DNA of 11,939 nt from a bacterium (lineage in GTDB: Bacteria > Patescibacteriota > Doudnabacteria > UBA920): positions 1 through 11,939 of the forward strand of contig JAJYJE010000013.1 in assembly GCA_021789715.1 (NCBI GenBank), written 5' to 3'. This document shows positions 11,560 through 11,939 of this stretch, one piece after another (within the stretch, counting starts at the first letter, position 1; each line of letters begins with the position of its first letter). Below the pieces are notes generated by a model. It did no database searches. It saw only the letters and a list, made by a program, of their open reading frames with translations, and was not told where the DNA came from. The position numbers and the translations under genes were made by a program.

Positions 11560-11939
11560 ATGATTACAGTTTTATTGGGACCCGACAATTTTTCCAAAAG
11601 AAATTATATTTCTTCTTTGGCTGACAAGAACAAGGCGGAAATGGTGGATTTTGCTGTCGATGACATTCCCGCCAAACTGGAAAGTTTTTTGGAACAGGAT
11701 TTGTTTGCCAAAAAAAAGCTGTTTATCTTGGAATCCCTGCCGGCAGGGTATGAGTTTAATAATGATATTTTGGATGAGTTGGCAGACTCGGCTAACCTCA
11801 TCGTTTTTTCACTGGATAAGATAGATAAGCGGGTGGCCAATAATAAGGTGCTGCTGTTTTATAAAAAAGCCGAGGTTAAAGAGTTTCCTTTGCCGCACGG
11901 CAGCGAGCTGGATTCCTGGATTATCAACCGGGAGATCGG
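11560..11939 (+). CDS. holA: DNA polymerase III delta subunit, N-terminal part (3' end outside window)
   Basis: An open frame from ATG 11560 to the window edge, 126 codons plus two bases, without a stop. It begins MITVLLGPDNFSKRNYISSL, the LxGxDxxxxxxxI opening of HolA. Then comes DIPAKLESFLEQDLFAKKKLFILESL, matching the family's 'SLFA-KKLVVVE' region, the strand ANLIVFSLDKIDKRV with the 'KLDKRxK' pattern, and EVKEFPLPHGSELDSWI, which corresponds to the conserved segment before the lid domain. HolA is the clamp-loader subunit that opens the beta sliding clamp. There is no clear ribosome binding site. It is divergent from tRNA-Lys with 62 bases between. About one third of the usual 320-340 residues is visible. 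Confidence 0.85.
   Translation, partial: MITVLLGPDNFSKRNYISSLADKNKAEMVDFAVDDIPAKLESFLEQDLFAKKKLFILESLPAGYEFNNDILDELADSANLIVFSLDKIDKRVANNKVLLFYKKAEVKEFPLPHGSELDSWIINREI

Noticed and set aside
1-11939. CRISPR array or phage genes
   Set aside because: No repeat-spacer pattern and no phage-type proteins are visible in the window.

Overview
The window looks like a piece of a bacterial chromosome from the candidate phyla radiation (Patescibacteria, probably Parcubacteria-like). This is inferred from gene content: a compact pilB-pilC-pilM-pilN-pilO cluster with divergent, poorly leadered genes, a TrmB-type regulator, a small GIY-YIG nuclease relic, a lone IS200-type transposase and many short unrecognised proteins. 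No 16S rRNA or other phylogenetic marker is present, so the assignment is moderate at best.

Layout. 1-230 is the 3' end of a LOG-family (PGGxGTxxE) gene. 352-1089 is a TrmB-like regulator ending in a strong intrinsic terminator, with a start region that may be frameshifted. An intact IS200-type element (about 1151-1721) follows, with hairpin ends and a hairpin that covers the ribosome binding site of its transposase. A promoter with an inverted repeat centred on its -10 box (1838-1872) precedes a cluster of six co-directional genes (1911-4527): a basic unknown protein, an Hsp20 chaperone, an unknown protein overlapping it by 4 bp, a four-helix membrane protein, a His-rich small protein and a bacterial PH-domain membrane protein. 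Next come an extended -10 promoter and the decayed remains of a GIY-YIG nuclease gene (4617-4850).

The right half is a type IV pilus inner-membrane module: PilB motor ATPase, PilC platform, actin-like PilM, PilN, PilO and a small one-helix protein at the place where PilP would be expected. The genes are separated by 5-235 bp gaps, some holding a candidate internal promoter or repeats. The PilN NLLP tail and the PilM fold are consistent with the usual PilM-PilN-PilO ring coupled to PilB and PilC. Pilins, PilD, PilT and a secretin are not in the window.

After a probable terminator come tRNA-Arg(UCG) on + and tRNA-Lys(CUU) on -, converging on a GC-rich spacer with hairpins and a possible bidirectional terminator. 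The window ends inside holA (DNA polymerase III delta subunit), which is divergent from the tRNA-Lys gene.

The most interesting items are the stress-type cluster with its -10 palindrome, the disordered start of the TrmB gene, the three-frame GIY-YIG relic, a 9-bp tandem repeat behind pilM, and the long leader-trailer pairing around tRNA-Arg.
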